DNA from: Actinomycetes bacterium
GTDB lineage: Bacteria; Actinomycetota; Acidimicrobiia; Acidimicrobiales; Palsa-688
DNA: 14,564 bases
Reading direction: 5' to 3'
Assembly: GCA_021798075.1 (NCBI GenBank)
Contig: JAJZYO010000011.1
Span: forward strand, 1-14,564
The notes under the pieces were generated by a model, which was not told the DNA's origin, searched no databases, and worked only from the letters and a program-made list of their open reading frames with translations. A program made the translations under genes and the position numbers. The first letter of the stretch is position 1. Each line of letters starts with the position of its first letter. Positions 6,422-14,137 of this stretch are shown piece by piece.

Positions 6422-7183
6422 ATGTCCGCCACGACCGGGATGATCCGCTGGGGCGACCAATGCGCTCGTACCGGGCCGTGGCGCACAGATGCCTCGGTCG
6501 CTTTCCTCATGCCAGTAACAGACGCCCCGCCGCCGTCCAGAGAGTTCGTAGGACGTTGCCTTGGTCTCCTGGCGCAAAGGGGCTTCCAAAGCGTCGTGAC
6601 GGGCGCACTTGCACCCGAGGAGCAGCGCGGCTTCTTGGAGGCAGGATTCGCGGTCCACGAGCACCTCCACTTGCTCTTGTTGGACCGGTCCGTCGCGCTG
6701 CCACCAGTGCCGACCGGGCTACCAATGCGCAGCGCTGGGCGGTTGCGGGCGGCGAAGGCGCTCGAAATCGACGCCGCGGCCTTCTCCCCCTTCTGGCGCT
6801 TCGACCGTGCAGGACTTGAGGAGGCCTTGGCAGCCACACCGGAACGCAGGTTCAGGGTCGCCATCGCCAAGAGGGGGCCTGTCGTCGGTTACGCGATCTG
6901 CGGGGCTGCTGCCGGCCGCGGCTTCGTGCAGCGTCTGGCGGTCGCCCCTCCGGCCCAAGGCCATGGCACGGGCAGGAGACTATTGCTCGATGGGCTCCAT
7001 TGGTTGCGGCGCATGGGCACATACCAGGTTGCCGTCAATACCCAGATCGGCAATGAGGCCGCCCTCTCTCTTTACCGGAGCGTCGGCTTCCGCGACGACC
7101 CAAGAGGCCTGTGCGTGCTCTCTGTCAACCTCAGCTCAACGGGAGCTAGCGGGCGCTGGGGCCAAGATGGCGGCATCCTATGA
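6422..7183 (+). CDS. GNAT-family N-acetyltransferase
   Basis: The C-terminal half is a recognisable GNAT acetyl-CoA-dependent acetyltransferase. RVAIAKRGPVVGYAIC (145-160) forms the central strands, VQRLAVAPPAQGHGTGRRLL (169-188) contains the pyrophosphate-binding QGHGTG, and NEAALSLYRSVGF (211-223) is the usual motif B. The first 90 residues have a degenerate second GNAT-like appearance (LAQRGFQSVVTGALAPEEQ, then FLEAGFAVHEHLHLLLLD), so a double-GNAT layout is possible. The substrate is unknown. The gene ends in ATGA shared with the DUF6049 start (7180-7183), implying translational coupling with that gene and murJ. The start at 6422 is uncertain; an in-frame ATG at 6440 is an alternative, and neither has a clear ribosome binding site. 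As I recall, mycobacteria have a Nudix hydrolase (mutT4) at this place. Confidence 0.88.
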   Translation: MSATTGMIRWGDQCARTGPWRTDASVAFLMPVTDAPPPSREFVGRCLGLLAQRGFQSVVTGALAPEEQRGFLEAGFAVHEHLHLLLLDRSVALPPVPTGLPMRSAGRLRAAKALEIDAAAFSPFWRFDRAGLEEALAATPERRFRVAIAKRGPVVGYAICGAAAGRGFVQRLAVAPPAQGHGTGRRLLLDGLHWLRRMGTYQVAVNTQIGNEAALSLYRSVGFRDDPRGLCVLSVNLSSTGASGRWGQDGGIL

Positions 7184-9348
7184 CTGCCGGGCCCGTCCGC
7201 ACCTGGGCCTTTGTGGCCCTCACGAGCGCCGTTTTGGTTTGCGCGAGTTGGTTCGCTGCACCAGGGCTTGCCACGGCGAGGGTTGTGGGGCCTACGGGTG
7301 CTAGACCAAAGCACCTCGCGCCAGTTGGGCCACCCACGGCCCACATAGCCAGAGGCAATGATTCCTTGCAGCTGCTCCGCCAGAGCACGTGGGTGGGCCC
7401 GAGTAGCAGCACGTTCCAGCTGGACTTGGCCATAACTGCGAGCGACCCTGCCGATGAGGCCCTGGTCGTCGACGTGTACGACAGGCTGATCACACGTTCC
7501 CAGTTCCAGGAGGTCCTTTTAGGGACCTTTCCAGCGCCTTACCTCTACTACCAAAGCCCCGCCAAGCCACTGGACCAGCTTGCTGCTGGCCCTAATGGAG
7601 GTGCCGAGCTCGACGTAGCCGTGAACTCCTCGAGTGGTGGCTTGCCGCTCGACTTGACTGGCGTATACCCAGTGCAGGTGTTCCTGGAGAAGCAGGGCCT
7701 CACCCAAGGCAAGCCGCTCACGACGTTCCTCGTCTACGCTGCCGCCGGCGCGAGCAGCTTCAAGCACCTCTCGGTTTCCTTGGTTGTCCCGATCGCTGCT
7801 CGCGTTGCGGTGGGTGCGTCGGGTGGGCTCGGCCAGGTCTCGTCGAGCGAGGCCGCATCGCTCGACGCTGACATCGCGGACTTGGCGGCGCGGCACGTTG
7901 CCGTGACCGTCCAGGCCTCCCCGTCCACATTGCAGGCGATGGAGGAGGCCGGAGGGACTCCGAGGGCTTCTCTTGGCAGGCTCGCCGGGGCGCTCGGCGC
8001 CGGCGACGAACTACTGCCGGCGACACGGCTCCCGGTTGATGTCGGGGCGCTCGTGAGCTCGGGCCTCCAGGACCAGCTGGAAGGCCAACTGGCCGCTGGT
8101 AATGCGACGTTGAAGAACCTGCTCGGCACGGCACCCTCCCCCGACACCTGGGTGCTTTCGGGCCAGGTGGACCAAGGTGCGCTCAGCGCCCTGTTCGAAA
8201 CGGGCGCTACGCAGGTCGTCGTCCCGGAAGGTACCCTTTCCGCCCTCCCGGCGCAGTACCTGAAGCTGACGTTCGCGCAACCCGCTTACCTGAAGGCCGG
8301 CGGAGACCGGCTCATGGTGATCGGAGCCGACAACGAACTGTCAGGGCGCATAGCAGAGGCCTCGGTCCCGGGCCAGGCCACCTTGGTTGCGTACCAGGTG
8401 CTCGGTGAGCTAGCGATGATCGATCAGGAGCTGCCAAGTGTCACGCGCGGAGTAGTGCTGATGCCGCCAGTGGGGGCGACGGTCAACCCGACATTTTTGT
8501 CCGTCCTTCTCTCTGGCCTCGAAGGCAACCCACTGCTCAAGGCCGTGACGCTCGCGCAACAGTTTGGCTCGGTCCCTCCGGCGCCGCTCACACGCCACGT
8601 CGTGGGGCCGGCCGCCGCAGAGCCCCTCGCTGGTGCCGACGGGTGGTACGGAGCCGAGGACGCCGTGACGAGCGCGGCAGCCGTTTTCGGGCGCTCGGCG
8701 TCTTTGGTGAGCAGTCTCGAGGAGCGGTTGCTTGTGGCGACGTCGTCGGTGTGGAGCGGGGACCGCCGCGCCAGCCTCATCGCCGGGGTGGAGAGCGCCG
8801 CAGACTCAGAGCTCCAGAAGCTCCGGCTGCCCCCGTCGCACTCAATAACGCTCACCTCCCGCCAGGTCCGCCTACCATTGGAGGTGTTTTCTGGCGCGCG
8901 GCTGCCAGCCCACATTCGTCTCGTCCTGTCCAGCAACCAATTGAGTTTCCAGGGCGGGAAGTTCGGGGCTGTTCAGTGCCGAGTCGTGAGCCCTGGTTCA
9001 GAACGCTGCAAGCTTGACTTGGCCCCCAGTGCGACGACAACCTTGCGCGTCCCTGTTGCAGTGAGGACGCCTGGAGCCTTCCAGCTTTCCCTCGAGATCG
9101 AGACACCCGACGGCAGGCTGGTCGCGACGGGGACTGACACCATCAACTCAACGGCAGTGTCGGGCGTAGGCCTTTTGCTCATGGTCGGGGCGGCTCTCTT
9201 CCTCGCTGTCTGGTGGGTGCGCAACGCGCGGCATGGACGCCGTTCCAGGCACCTCGTGCCGAGCCCCATGGAGGAGGCCGCTACGGAAGAGACCTCGGTG
9301 GGAGGGGGGGGAGGAGCCTCCTCCTTCGGCCGAGGGCTCTTGGCTTGA
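7180..9348 (+). CDS. DUF6049 family exported, membrane-anchored protein
   Basis: The 722-residue protein has an N-terminal signal-like helix (about 8-27, then APGLATA) and a single C-terminal transmembrane helix (about 661-681) followed by the positive stop RNARHGRRSR. Most of the chain is therefore predicted to lie outside the membrane. The segment near ITLTSRQVRLPLEVF, close to the C-terminus, looks like the beta-sandwich repeats of the family. The family occurs directly upstream of murJ across Actinobacteria (M. tuberculosis Rv3909), which suggests an envelope or lipid II role, but no function is established to my knowledge. The ATG overlaps the GNAT stop by four bases. The end overlaps the likely murJ TTG. 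The C-terminal tail contains five glycines encoded partly by a run of eight G at 9304-9311. Confidence 0.88.
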   Translation: MTAGPVRTWAFVALTSAVLVCASWFAAPGLATARVVGPTGARPKHLAPVGPPTAHIARGNDSLQLLRQSTWVGPSSSTFQLDLAITASDPADEALVVDVYDRLITRSQFQEVLLGTFPAPYLYYQSPAKPLDQLAAGPNGGAELDVAVNSSSGGLPLDLTGVYPVQVFLEKQGLTQGKPLTTFLVYAAAGASSFKHLSVSLVVPIAARVAVGASGGLGQVSSSEAASLDADIADLAARHVAVTVQASPSTLQAMEEAGGTPRASLGRLAGALGAGDELLPATRLPVDVGALVSSGLQDQLEGQLAAGNATLKNLLGTAPSPDTWVLSGQVDQGALSALFETGATQVVVPEGTLSALPAQYLKLTFAQPAYLKAGGDRLMVIGADNELSGRIAEASVPGQATLVAYQVLGELAMIDQELPSVTRGVVLMPPVGATVNPTFLSVLLSGLEGNPLLKAVTLAQQFGSVPPAPLTRHVVGPAAAEPLAGADGWYGAEDAVTSAAAVFGRSASLVSSLEERLLVATSSVWSGDRRASLIAGVESAADSELQKLRLPPSHSITLTSRQVRLPLEVFSGARLPAHIRLVLSSNQLSFQGGKFGAVQCRVVSPGSERCKLDLAPSATTTLRVPVAVRTPGAFQLSLEIETPDGRLVATGTDTINSTAVSGVGLLLMVGAALFLAVWWVRNARHGRRSRHLVPSPMEEAATEETSVGGGGGASSFGRGLLA
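9304..9311 (+). repeat. Homopolymeric run of eight G near the DUF6049 gene end
   Basis: The DUF6049 frame reads GGA GGG GGG GGA here. The tract lies where the murJ frame is also open (from 9213). That frame is the one reached by a -1 ribosomal slip or by one extra transcribed G, so a DUF6049-MurJ fusion product is formally possible. Confidence 0.9.
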
Positions 9349-11258
9349 GCGGGGAGGAGAACATCGCCACGCCAGGGCCGCCCACAAGGCCAGTGGAGGC
9401 GCTGCCCGCGGCGCCCCCGCCCCCGCCCCCCCGGCGCAAGCCGCCGCTCTCGCGGCCGGGTTCGACGACGGAGCCCACGCCAGTACACGTGGCGCCGTTC
9501 CTCACCGTCCTCCCCAGTGCCGTCCTCCCCAGTGCCGGGCTGTCTGGTGCCGGGCTGTCTGGTGCCGGGCTGTCCGACGCTGGCCTTCCTAGCACTGGCC
9601 TTTCGCCCAGTGGCGTGTTACCCGGGTCACCTGCTGAGGTCACGGCCACAGAAGCGCGGCCCGTCCGCAGCGCAGCGGTCATGGCCGCAGGCACGGTCCT
9701 CTCGCGGGTGTCGGGGTTCGCCCGCTTGCTAGCAGTGGCGTGGGTACTCGGGCAGGGCCGTTTGGCAGACGCCTACAACCAGGCCAATATCGTCCCCAAC
9801 CAGATCCACGACCTGATAATCGGGGGGGTCCTCTCGGCGACCCTCTTGCCGGTGCTGATGCAGTCGCTGGTCCGCACTGGAGCAAGTGATGACGATGACG
9901 ACACCGTGCCGGCGGTCGTGACTTTCCTAACCGTCGTCCTCGTCGTTGCCACGGTGGTGTTCTGGCTGGCGGCACCCCTAATCGTGAGGTTGTTCCTCCT
10001 CGACGCGAGGGGCCCGAACGTGGGCGCGGAGCGCGTCCTTGCGACGACGTGGCTCCGTCTCTTTGCACCTCAGCTGTTGTTCCTCGGCCTGATCACGGTC
10101 ATGACGGCGTTGCTCAACGCCCGCCGCCGCTTCGGCTCCGTGGCCTTCAGCCCGGTCCTGGCGAACCTCGTCACGATCGGCGCTCTTGTGGTCGCGAGCG
10201 AAATGGTCAGGCCGAGCAGCATCGGCGGCTATCGCCAAGACGCCGCTGCGGTGGCGGTTGTCGGGATCGGGACGACGGCAGGCTACCTGGTGCAACTCGT
10301 CGCTCAGTTGCCTGCGCTGTGGAAGGCGAAGGTACCCGTGCGTCCGCGGTGGGCGCCGGGGCACCCGGCCCTCCGCGCGATCGGGCGGTTGTCAGGCTGG
10401 ACGGTGGGCGCGGTCGTCGCGAACCAGCTTTCCTACGCCCTGGTGGCGGTGCTCGCCCAAAACAAGCAAGGCGATTTTTCGGCCTTCAGCTATGCGTTCA
10501 CGTTCATGCTGCTTCCTTATGCCGTCGTCGGCGCCTCGATCGCCTTCGCCGTCGCGCCAGACCTCGCGGAACAGTGGTCGCGCGGTAACCAGGGCGTGTT
10601 TGCGACGCAGTTGAGCCGTGCGGTCCGGATGACGGTGGTCCTGCTGCTCCCCGGAGGAGTTGGCTACGCCCTGGTGGCACACCCAGCCGTGCTTGTCGCG
10701 CTGGCGCACGGGCACCTGAGCAGCGCGTCCTCAGATCTCACCGGGACCCTCTTGGTCATTTTCTCACTCGGCCTGCCTGGGTTTGCCACGTACCTCCTCG
10801 TGATCCGTGGGTTCCAGTCGATGCAGGACGCCCGCTCCATGTTTTGGCTGTATGTCGTGGAGAACGGTCTGACCGTGGTGTCAGCCCTGGCCCTTTACCC
10901 GGTTTTCGGGGTGAAGGGGCTGGCCGCAGCCTGGATCGGGCCCTACACGCTCACCCTTCCGCTCGCGTGGTTCCGCCTTCGCCGGCGAGCAGCACCTGGA
11001 CTGAGCCTCCCGTGGGTCGCGAAGACTGTGGCGGCGACGGCCGTCATGGCGGGTGCCGTGGCCCTCGCGCTAGACCTCGTGCGGCCTACTGACAGTCTTG
11101 GTTTCGGCATCGCCAGGCTCGTGCTTGCGCTCATCGTGGGAGTAGCGGCCTTCGTGGCCGCGGCGCGCTGGTTTGGCTTGGAGGAGTTAGGTGCACTTTG
11201 GCGTTGGCGCGGGTCCAGGGGTGGCCCCCGAGCGCCTGGACGTGCCAGCGGCGCGTGA
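9345..11258 (+). CDS. murJ: Lipid II flippase MurJ, actinobacterial type without fused pseudokinase
   Basis: MurJ flips lipid II across the cytoplasmic membrane for peptidoglycan synthesis. The core begins near residue 107 with RSAAVMAAGTVLSRVSGFAR and continues with ADAYNQANIVPNQIHDLIIG and GGVLSATLLPVL, the actinobacterial MviN/MurJ signature; about fourteen hydrophobic segments follow. The start proposed is the TTG at 9345, whose last bases overlap the DUF6049 stop (TTGA), giving 637 residues; a GTG near 9496 is a possible later start. An unusual N-terminal extension of about 105 residues is Pro-rich (a run of C at 9426-9432 encodes part of a six-Pro stretch) and contains eight 5-residue repeats (55-94). 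The C-terminus stops after the last membrane segment, unlike mycobacterial MviN, which continues into a pseudokinase. Confidence 0.93.
   Translation: MSGEENIATPGPPTRPVEALPAAPPPPPPRRKPPLSRPGSTTEPTPVHVAPFLTVLPSAVLPSAGLSGAGLSGAGLSDAGLPSTGLSPSGVLPGSPAEVTATEARPVRSAAVMAAGTVLSRVSGFARLLAVAWVLGQGRLADAYNQANIVPNQIHDLIIGGVLSATLLPVLMQSLVRTGASDDDDDTVPAVVTFLTVVLVVATVVFWLAAPLIVRLFLLDARGPNVGAERVLATTWLRLFAPQLLFLGLITVMTALLNARRRFGSVAFSPVLANLVTIGALVVASEMVRPSSIGGYRQDAAAVAVVGIGTTAGYLVQLVAQLPALWKAKVPVRPRWAPGHPALRAIGRLSGWTVGAVVANQLSYALVAVLAQNKQGDFSAFSYAFTFMLLPYAVVGASIAFAVAPDLAEQWSRGNQGVFATQLSRAVRMTVVLLLPGGVGYALVAHPAVLVALAHGHLSSASSDLTGTLLVIFSLGLPGFATYLLVIRGFQSMQDARSMFWLYVVENGLTVVSALALYPVFGVKGLAAAWIGPYTLTLPLAWFRLRRRAAPGLSLPWVAKTVAATAVMAGAVALALDLVRPTDSLGFGIARLVLALIVGVAAFVAAARWFGLEELGALWRWRGSRGGPRAPGRASGA
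9507..9626 (+). repeat. Degenerate 15-bp coding repeat in murJ 5' region, eight units
   Basis: Eight in-frame 15-bp units encode VLPSA, VLPSA, GLSGA, GLSGA, GLSDA, GLPST, GLSPS and GVLPG. Units 1 and 2 (GTCCTCCCCAGTGCC) are identical, and so are units 3 and 4 (GGGCTGTCTGGTGCC); later units diverge progressively. The period and the GGGCTG start of units 3-5 recall the 1136-1267 array read on the plus strand in the GLATT frame. Confidence 0.9.
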
Positions 11259-11272
11259 AGACCTTACCCGGC

Positions 11273-11278
11273 TAGGAT
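11273..11278 (+). promoter_or_regulatory. Candidate -10 element for degV
   Basis: TAGGAT fits TANNNT in the 82-base gap between murJ and degV and would give a leader of about 56 bases containing the AAGGAG ribosome binding site. No convincing -35 hexamer precedes it, so read-through from murJ is equally possible. Confidence 0.2.
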
Positions 11279-11330
11279 CTTCTTGTACGGTTGTGCGCCG
11301 TGTCATTGTCCCGCTCGAGTCGTCGCCCCC

Positions 11331-11336
11331 AAGGAG
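11331..11336 (+). promoter_or_regulatory. Ribosome binding site that sets the degV TTG start
   Basis: AAGGAG lies four bases before the TTG at 11341, where the DegV N-terminus (TVRIVSDTACDL) begins. It supports this start against the longer open frame from 11191, which overlaps murJ. Confidence 0.7.
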
Positions 11337-11340
11337 CCCC

Positions 11341-12213
11341 TTGACAGTCCGGATAGTGAGCGACACCGCTTGCGACTTGCCCCAAGAGATTGCCGAGCGC
11401 CTTGGCGTCTCGCTCGTGCCCCTCCATGTGCGTTTCGGCGATAGGGAATTCGTGGACAGGGAGGAGCTGAGCACCAAGGAGTTCTGGAGGCTCTGCGCGG
11501 GAGGTGACGCGCTCCCGGAGACATCTGCGCCGGCGCCGGGCGCGTTCCAAGCTGTGTTTGAATCAGCAGCTCGGGACGGTGCAACCGGCGTGGTTTGCGT
11601 GACGCTGTCTTCGCGGTTGTCTGCTACCTTCGAGGCCGCCAATGGGGCTGCCAAAGAAGTGAAGGGCTTGGCGGTCGAGGTTGTCGACTCCCAAAGCGTC
11701 ACCCTTGGTGAGGGTCTCGTCGTGATGGCGGCGGCGGAGGCCGCGCGCGGGGGCGCCGGCGTGGCAGAGGTGCGCTCGGTGGTAGAGGCAACAATGCGGC
11801 GGGTCTCGGTCTACGGAGCGATCGATACCCTCGACAACCTGAAGAGAGGTGGGCGCATAGGCGGTGCGGCCGCTGCCCTCGGGACGCTGCTGTCCATAAA
11901 ACCAGTGATCGCCGTGCGCAATGGGGTCGTCGAGCAGGAGTCCAGGCAGCGGACGCGGGCAAGGTCGCTCTGGTACATGGCTGGAAAATTGCGCGCTGCA
12001 GGGCCGCTCGAGTGGTTAGCCATAATGGGTGCAGAAGCAGCCGATTTTGACGAGTTCGTTGGTCTTATCTCTGATGTCGTACCGGAACGCCCAAGGATAC
12101 TGGGGGACATCGGCCCCGTCGTGGGGACTCATGCTGGCCCAGGCGCTATCGGCGTCGCGTGGGTCGCAGCCGACCGAGGAGCGCGCGAAGAAGCGAGGCG
12201 GGAGGCGGATTAG
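11341..12213 (+). CDS. DegV family fatty-acid-binding protein (FakB type)
   Basis: DegV/FakB proteins bind one fatty acid, which the FakA kinase phosphorylates to acyl-phosphate for phospholipid synthesis. The 290 residues match the family length. Visible are the N-terminal VRIVSDTACDLP (3-14), TSAPAPGAF (the TSxPxPxxF signature), VTLSSRLSATFEAA (the S-LS-T fatty-acid site), VVDSQSVTLGEG, and IDTLDNLKRGGRIG followed by LLSIKPVIAVRNGVV. The protein is cytoplasmic. No FakA gene is in the window. The gene sits between murJ and the kinase gene on the same strand, with gaps of 82 and 95 bases, so it may be transcribed with either. The family call is firm; partner and lipid are inferred from the family. 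Confidence 0.92.
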   Translation: MTVRIVSDTACDLPQEIAERLGVSLVPLHVRFGDREFVDREELSTKEFWRLCAGGDALPETSAPAPGAFQAVFESAARDGATGVVCVTLSSRLSATFEAANGAAKEVKGLAVEVVDSQSVTLGEGLVVMAAAEAARGGAGVAEVRSVVEATMRRVSVYGAIDTLDNLKRGGRIGGAAAALGTLLSIKPVIAVRNGVVEQESRQRTRARSLWYMAGKLRAAGPLEWLAIMGAEAADFDEFVGLISDVVPERPRILGDIGPVVGTHAGPGAIGVAWVAADRGAREEARREAD

Positions 12214-12294
12214 TAAAGCGACGGTCTCCTGCGCCCGTCGGGGCCGGGCCAGCCTGCCAAGGCTTGATGGCTGCCCAGATGTCTAAGCACGCGG

Positions 12295-12300
12295 TAGCCT
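12295..12300 (+). promoter_or_regulatory. Candidate -10 element for leaderless kinase mRNA
   Basis: TAGCCT (TANNNT) is followed by eight bases and the GTG at 12309. A GAGGAG at 12301-12306 is only two bases from the GTG, too close for normal ribosome binding, which favours a leaderless start or a different start site. Confidence 0.3.
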
Positions 12301-12308
12301 GAGGAGCC

Positions 12309-14024
12309 GTGGCAGGGTTCGCACCTGAAGTGCCACGGACTTTGGCGGGGCGCTACCACCTTGTTCGTGTACTTGCGAGGGGCGGTATGGCAGAAGTCTG
12401 GGAGGGCCACGATGAGGTCCTCTCGCGGCCTGTTGCCCTCAAGTTGTTGCTGCCCCACCTGGCATCGGATCCCAATCTGCGAGAGCGGTTCAGGCGTGAG
12501 GCGGTCACGGCTGCTCGGCTAGTCCATCCCGGCATCGTTGCCGTCTTCGATGCCGGCGTGGAGCCCCTCGACGGCACGTCGCCGGCTGCGCTTGGCCGAG
12601 GTCCTATGCCTGAGGCAGAGTGGGCGGCGGGGCAGAGTACGGCGTTTATAGTCATGGAGCTCGTCCCCGGCGAGACCTTGCGGGACTTGGTACACCGCTA
12701 CAAGGTTCTCGGCCCGCGCCTTGTTGTGGCGATCGCCGCCCAGGTGACCGATGCCCTCGCTTACGCCCACGCGCAGGGACTTGTGCACCGCGATGTCAAG
12801 CCTGCCAACGTACTGTTACGTGACGGGGGTAACGGCCTTGCCCAGGTGAAGGTCACGGACTTTGGCATCGCCAAGGCCGCGGCGAGCCCCGGGGACTTGA
12901 CGGCCCACGGCGCTCTACTTGGTACGCCGAAGTACGTGGCGCCTGAGCAAGTCCAAGGCCGCGAGCCCGACGCGCGCACCGACCTGTACTCCCTCGGCGT
13001 CGTCATGTACGAGATGCTCGCTGGCCGGCCCCCCTTTGAGGGTGAGAGCGACATGGCGACCGCACTCGCACATGTCCAGCAGCCCGTCCCCTCCCTGGAA
13101 GCGACGCGGCCTGGGCTCCCACCAGGCCTTGTGCATCTCGTGTCCACACTCATGGCCAAAGAGCCGGAGCAGCGCACCCCCTCGGCTGTGGCCCTCGGCC
13201 GTTCCCTAGCCGAGTTGGGGGCACAGCTCGGCTTTCGGGCAAGTGGCCCGGGTGCCTTTTTGCAGCTTGGACCTGGCGCTTTCGCCGGGCCCAGTGGCGA
13301 GCCCGGCCGACCGGTCCACGCGGGGCGTCCAGGCACAGCCATAGGTAGAGAAATTGGCACTGGCGCCACGGTGCGTGATGTAGGGCGTGGCCCTGTGGCC
13401 GAGACTGCCCAAGCTACCCCGGCGCGCCGTCGACGGCCGCGGCGGCTTGCCAGCGCCGTCGTCGCTTCACTAATGGTCGTGGGATCCTTGGTGGCAGCTG
13501 CCCTGCTTTACCCTGGGCAGTTGTCGTACTCGCCTCGGCATCGCGGTGGCCCGACGGCCTCTGGCGGAGCAGCAGGGCCGTCCGCCTCGGCGGTAGGAGG
13601 GGCCCATTTGGGGATCCTGGGGGTAAAAGAGGTCGTTACCGGTGGCAACCAACCCAACGACAACCTGAGCGAGCTGCCGAACTTGACGAGCGCCAATCCT
13701 AAGACGTACTGGCAGAGCTTGATCTATAAGTACGCAGATTTCGGTGGCTACGGAGGCTTTGGGCTTGCGGTCCACTTGGACGGCTCCCATGTGCTCCACG
13801 ACCTTGTGGTGAAGACACCGATGCGCGGCTGGAGCGCGCAAGTTTTCGTAGCCAGTCACTTTGCCAACTGGGGCGGTTGGGGTAAGCCGGTGAGCGCCCA
13901 GGATGGCATAAATGGGGATCATACGTTCCCCCTTCTGGGGAAGAGGGGCGACTGGGTCCTGCTTTGGATGCTCAACCCGGGCCCCTCCGACCAGGCAAAG
14001 GTGGACAAGCTCGCAGTGACATGA
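12309..14024 (+). CDS. Transmembrane Ser/Thr protein kinase (PknB-like) with Trp-rich extracellular domain
   Basis: The 571-residue protein has a Hanks-type kinase domain at about 15-305: a glycine loop [10 protein letters not shown] (22-31; first Gly is Ala), ATP-anchoring Lys45, Glu64, catalytic [11 protein letters not shown] (160-170; Asp162, Asn167), DFG (184-186), GTPKYVAPE (205-213) and [13 protein letters not shown]. All catalytic residues are present, so it should be active. A roughly 25-residue insert (83-110) lies before the hinge. After a Gly/Pro-rich linker and basic ARRRRPRR comes one transmembrane helix (about 380-402), then an extracellular domain (430-571) with several Trp residues. 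This domain resembles the ectodomain of mycobacterial MviN (pattern N-DN/L...YW...[15 protein letters not shown]). It lies downstream of murJ and degV. The start GTG is the best fit to the kinase N-terminus. Confidence 0.93.
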   Translation: MAGFAPEVPRTLAGRYHLVRVLARGGMAEVWEGHDEVLSRPVALKLLLPHLASDPNLRERFRREAVTAARLVHPGIVAVFDAGVEPLDGTSPAALGRGPMPEAEWAAGQSTAFIVMELVPGETLRDLVHRYKVLGPRLVVAIAAQVTDALAYAHAQGLVHRDVKPANVLLRDGGNGLAQVKVTDFGIAKAAASPGDLTAHGALLGTPKYVAPEQVQGREPDARTDLYSLGVVMYEMLAGRPPFEGESDMATALAHVQQPVPSLEATRPGLPPGLVHLVSTLMAKEPEQRTPSAVALGRSLAELGAQLGFRASGPGAFLQLGPGAFAGPSGEPGRPVHAGRPGTAIGREIGTGATVRDVGRGPVAETAQATPARRRRPRRLASAVVASLMVVGSLVAAALLYPGQLSYSPRHRGGPTASGGAAGPSASAVGGAHLGILGVKEVVTGGNQPNDNLSELPNLTSANPKTYWQSLIYKYADFGGYGGFGLAVHLDGSHVLHDLVVKTPMRGWSAQVFVASHFANWGGWGKPVSAQDGINGDHTFPLLGKRGDWVLLWMLNPGPSDQAKVDKLAVT

Positions 14025-14137
14025 GGTGCCGTCAAGGTTCGGTTGACAGCGGTCGCGCTGACCCTGCTGCCTGCTCGTCGGCTTATCAGACCTACTTAAG
14101 AGTTACCTCGTGGCTTAGGCATCGAAGGTTCGCACGG

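Noticed and set aside
6310..6870. Long N-terminal extension of PilT
   Set aside because: It overlaps the recognisable GNAT gene on the plus strand, and its residues show no family similarity. The PilT N-terminus starts at 6309.
8424..8936. Minus-strand open frame inside the DUF6049 gene
   Set aside because: No family motifs, no ribosome binding site, and complete antisense overlap with a well-supported gene.
11191..11340. Longer DegV start overlapping murJ
   Set aside because: The DegV fold begins at the TTG at 11341, which has an AAGGAG site. The upstream residues are unconserved and overlap murJ.
11341..11346. TTGACA as a -35 promoter element
   Set aside because: These are the first codons of degV, and no -10-like hexamer lies at the right spacing downstream.
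14043..14048. TTGACA as the -35 of the small membrane protein gene
   Set aside because: No -10-like sequence lies 16-18 bases downstream, and the candidate -10 at 14138 is about 90 bases away.
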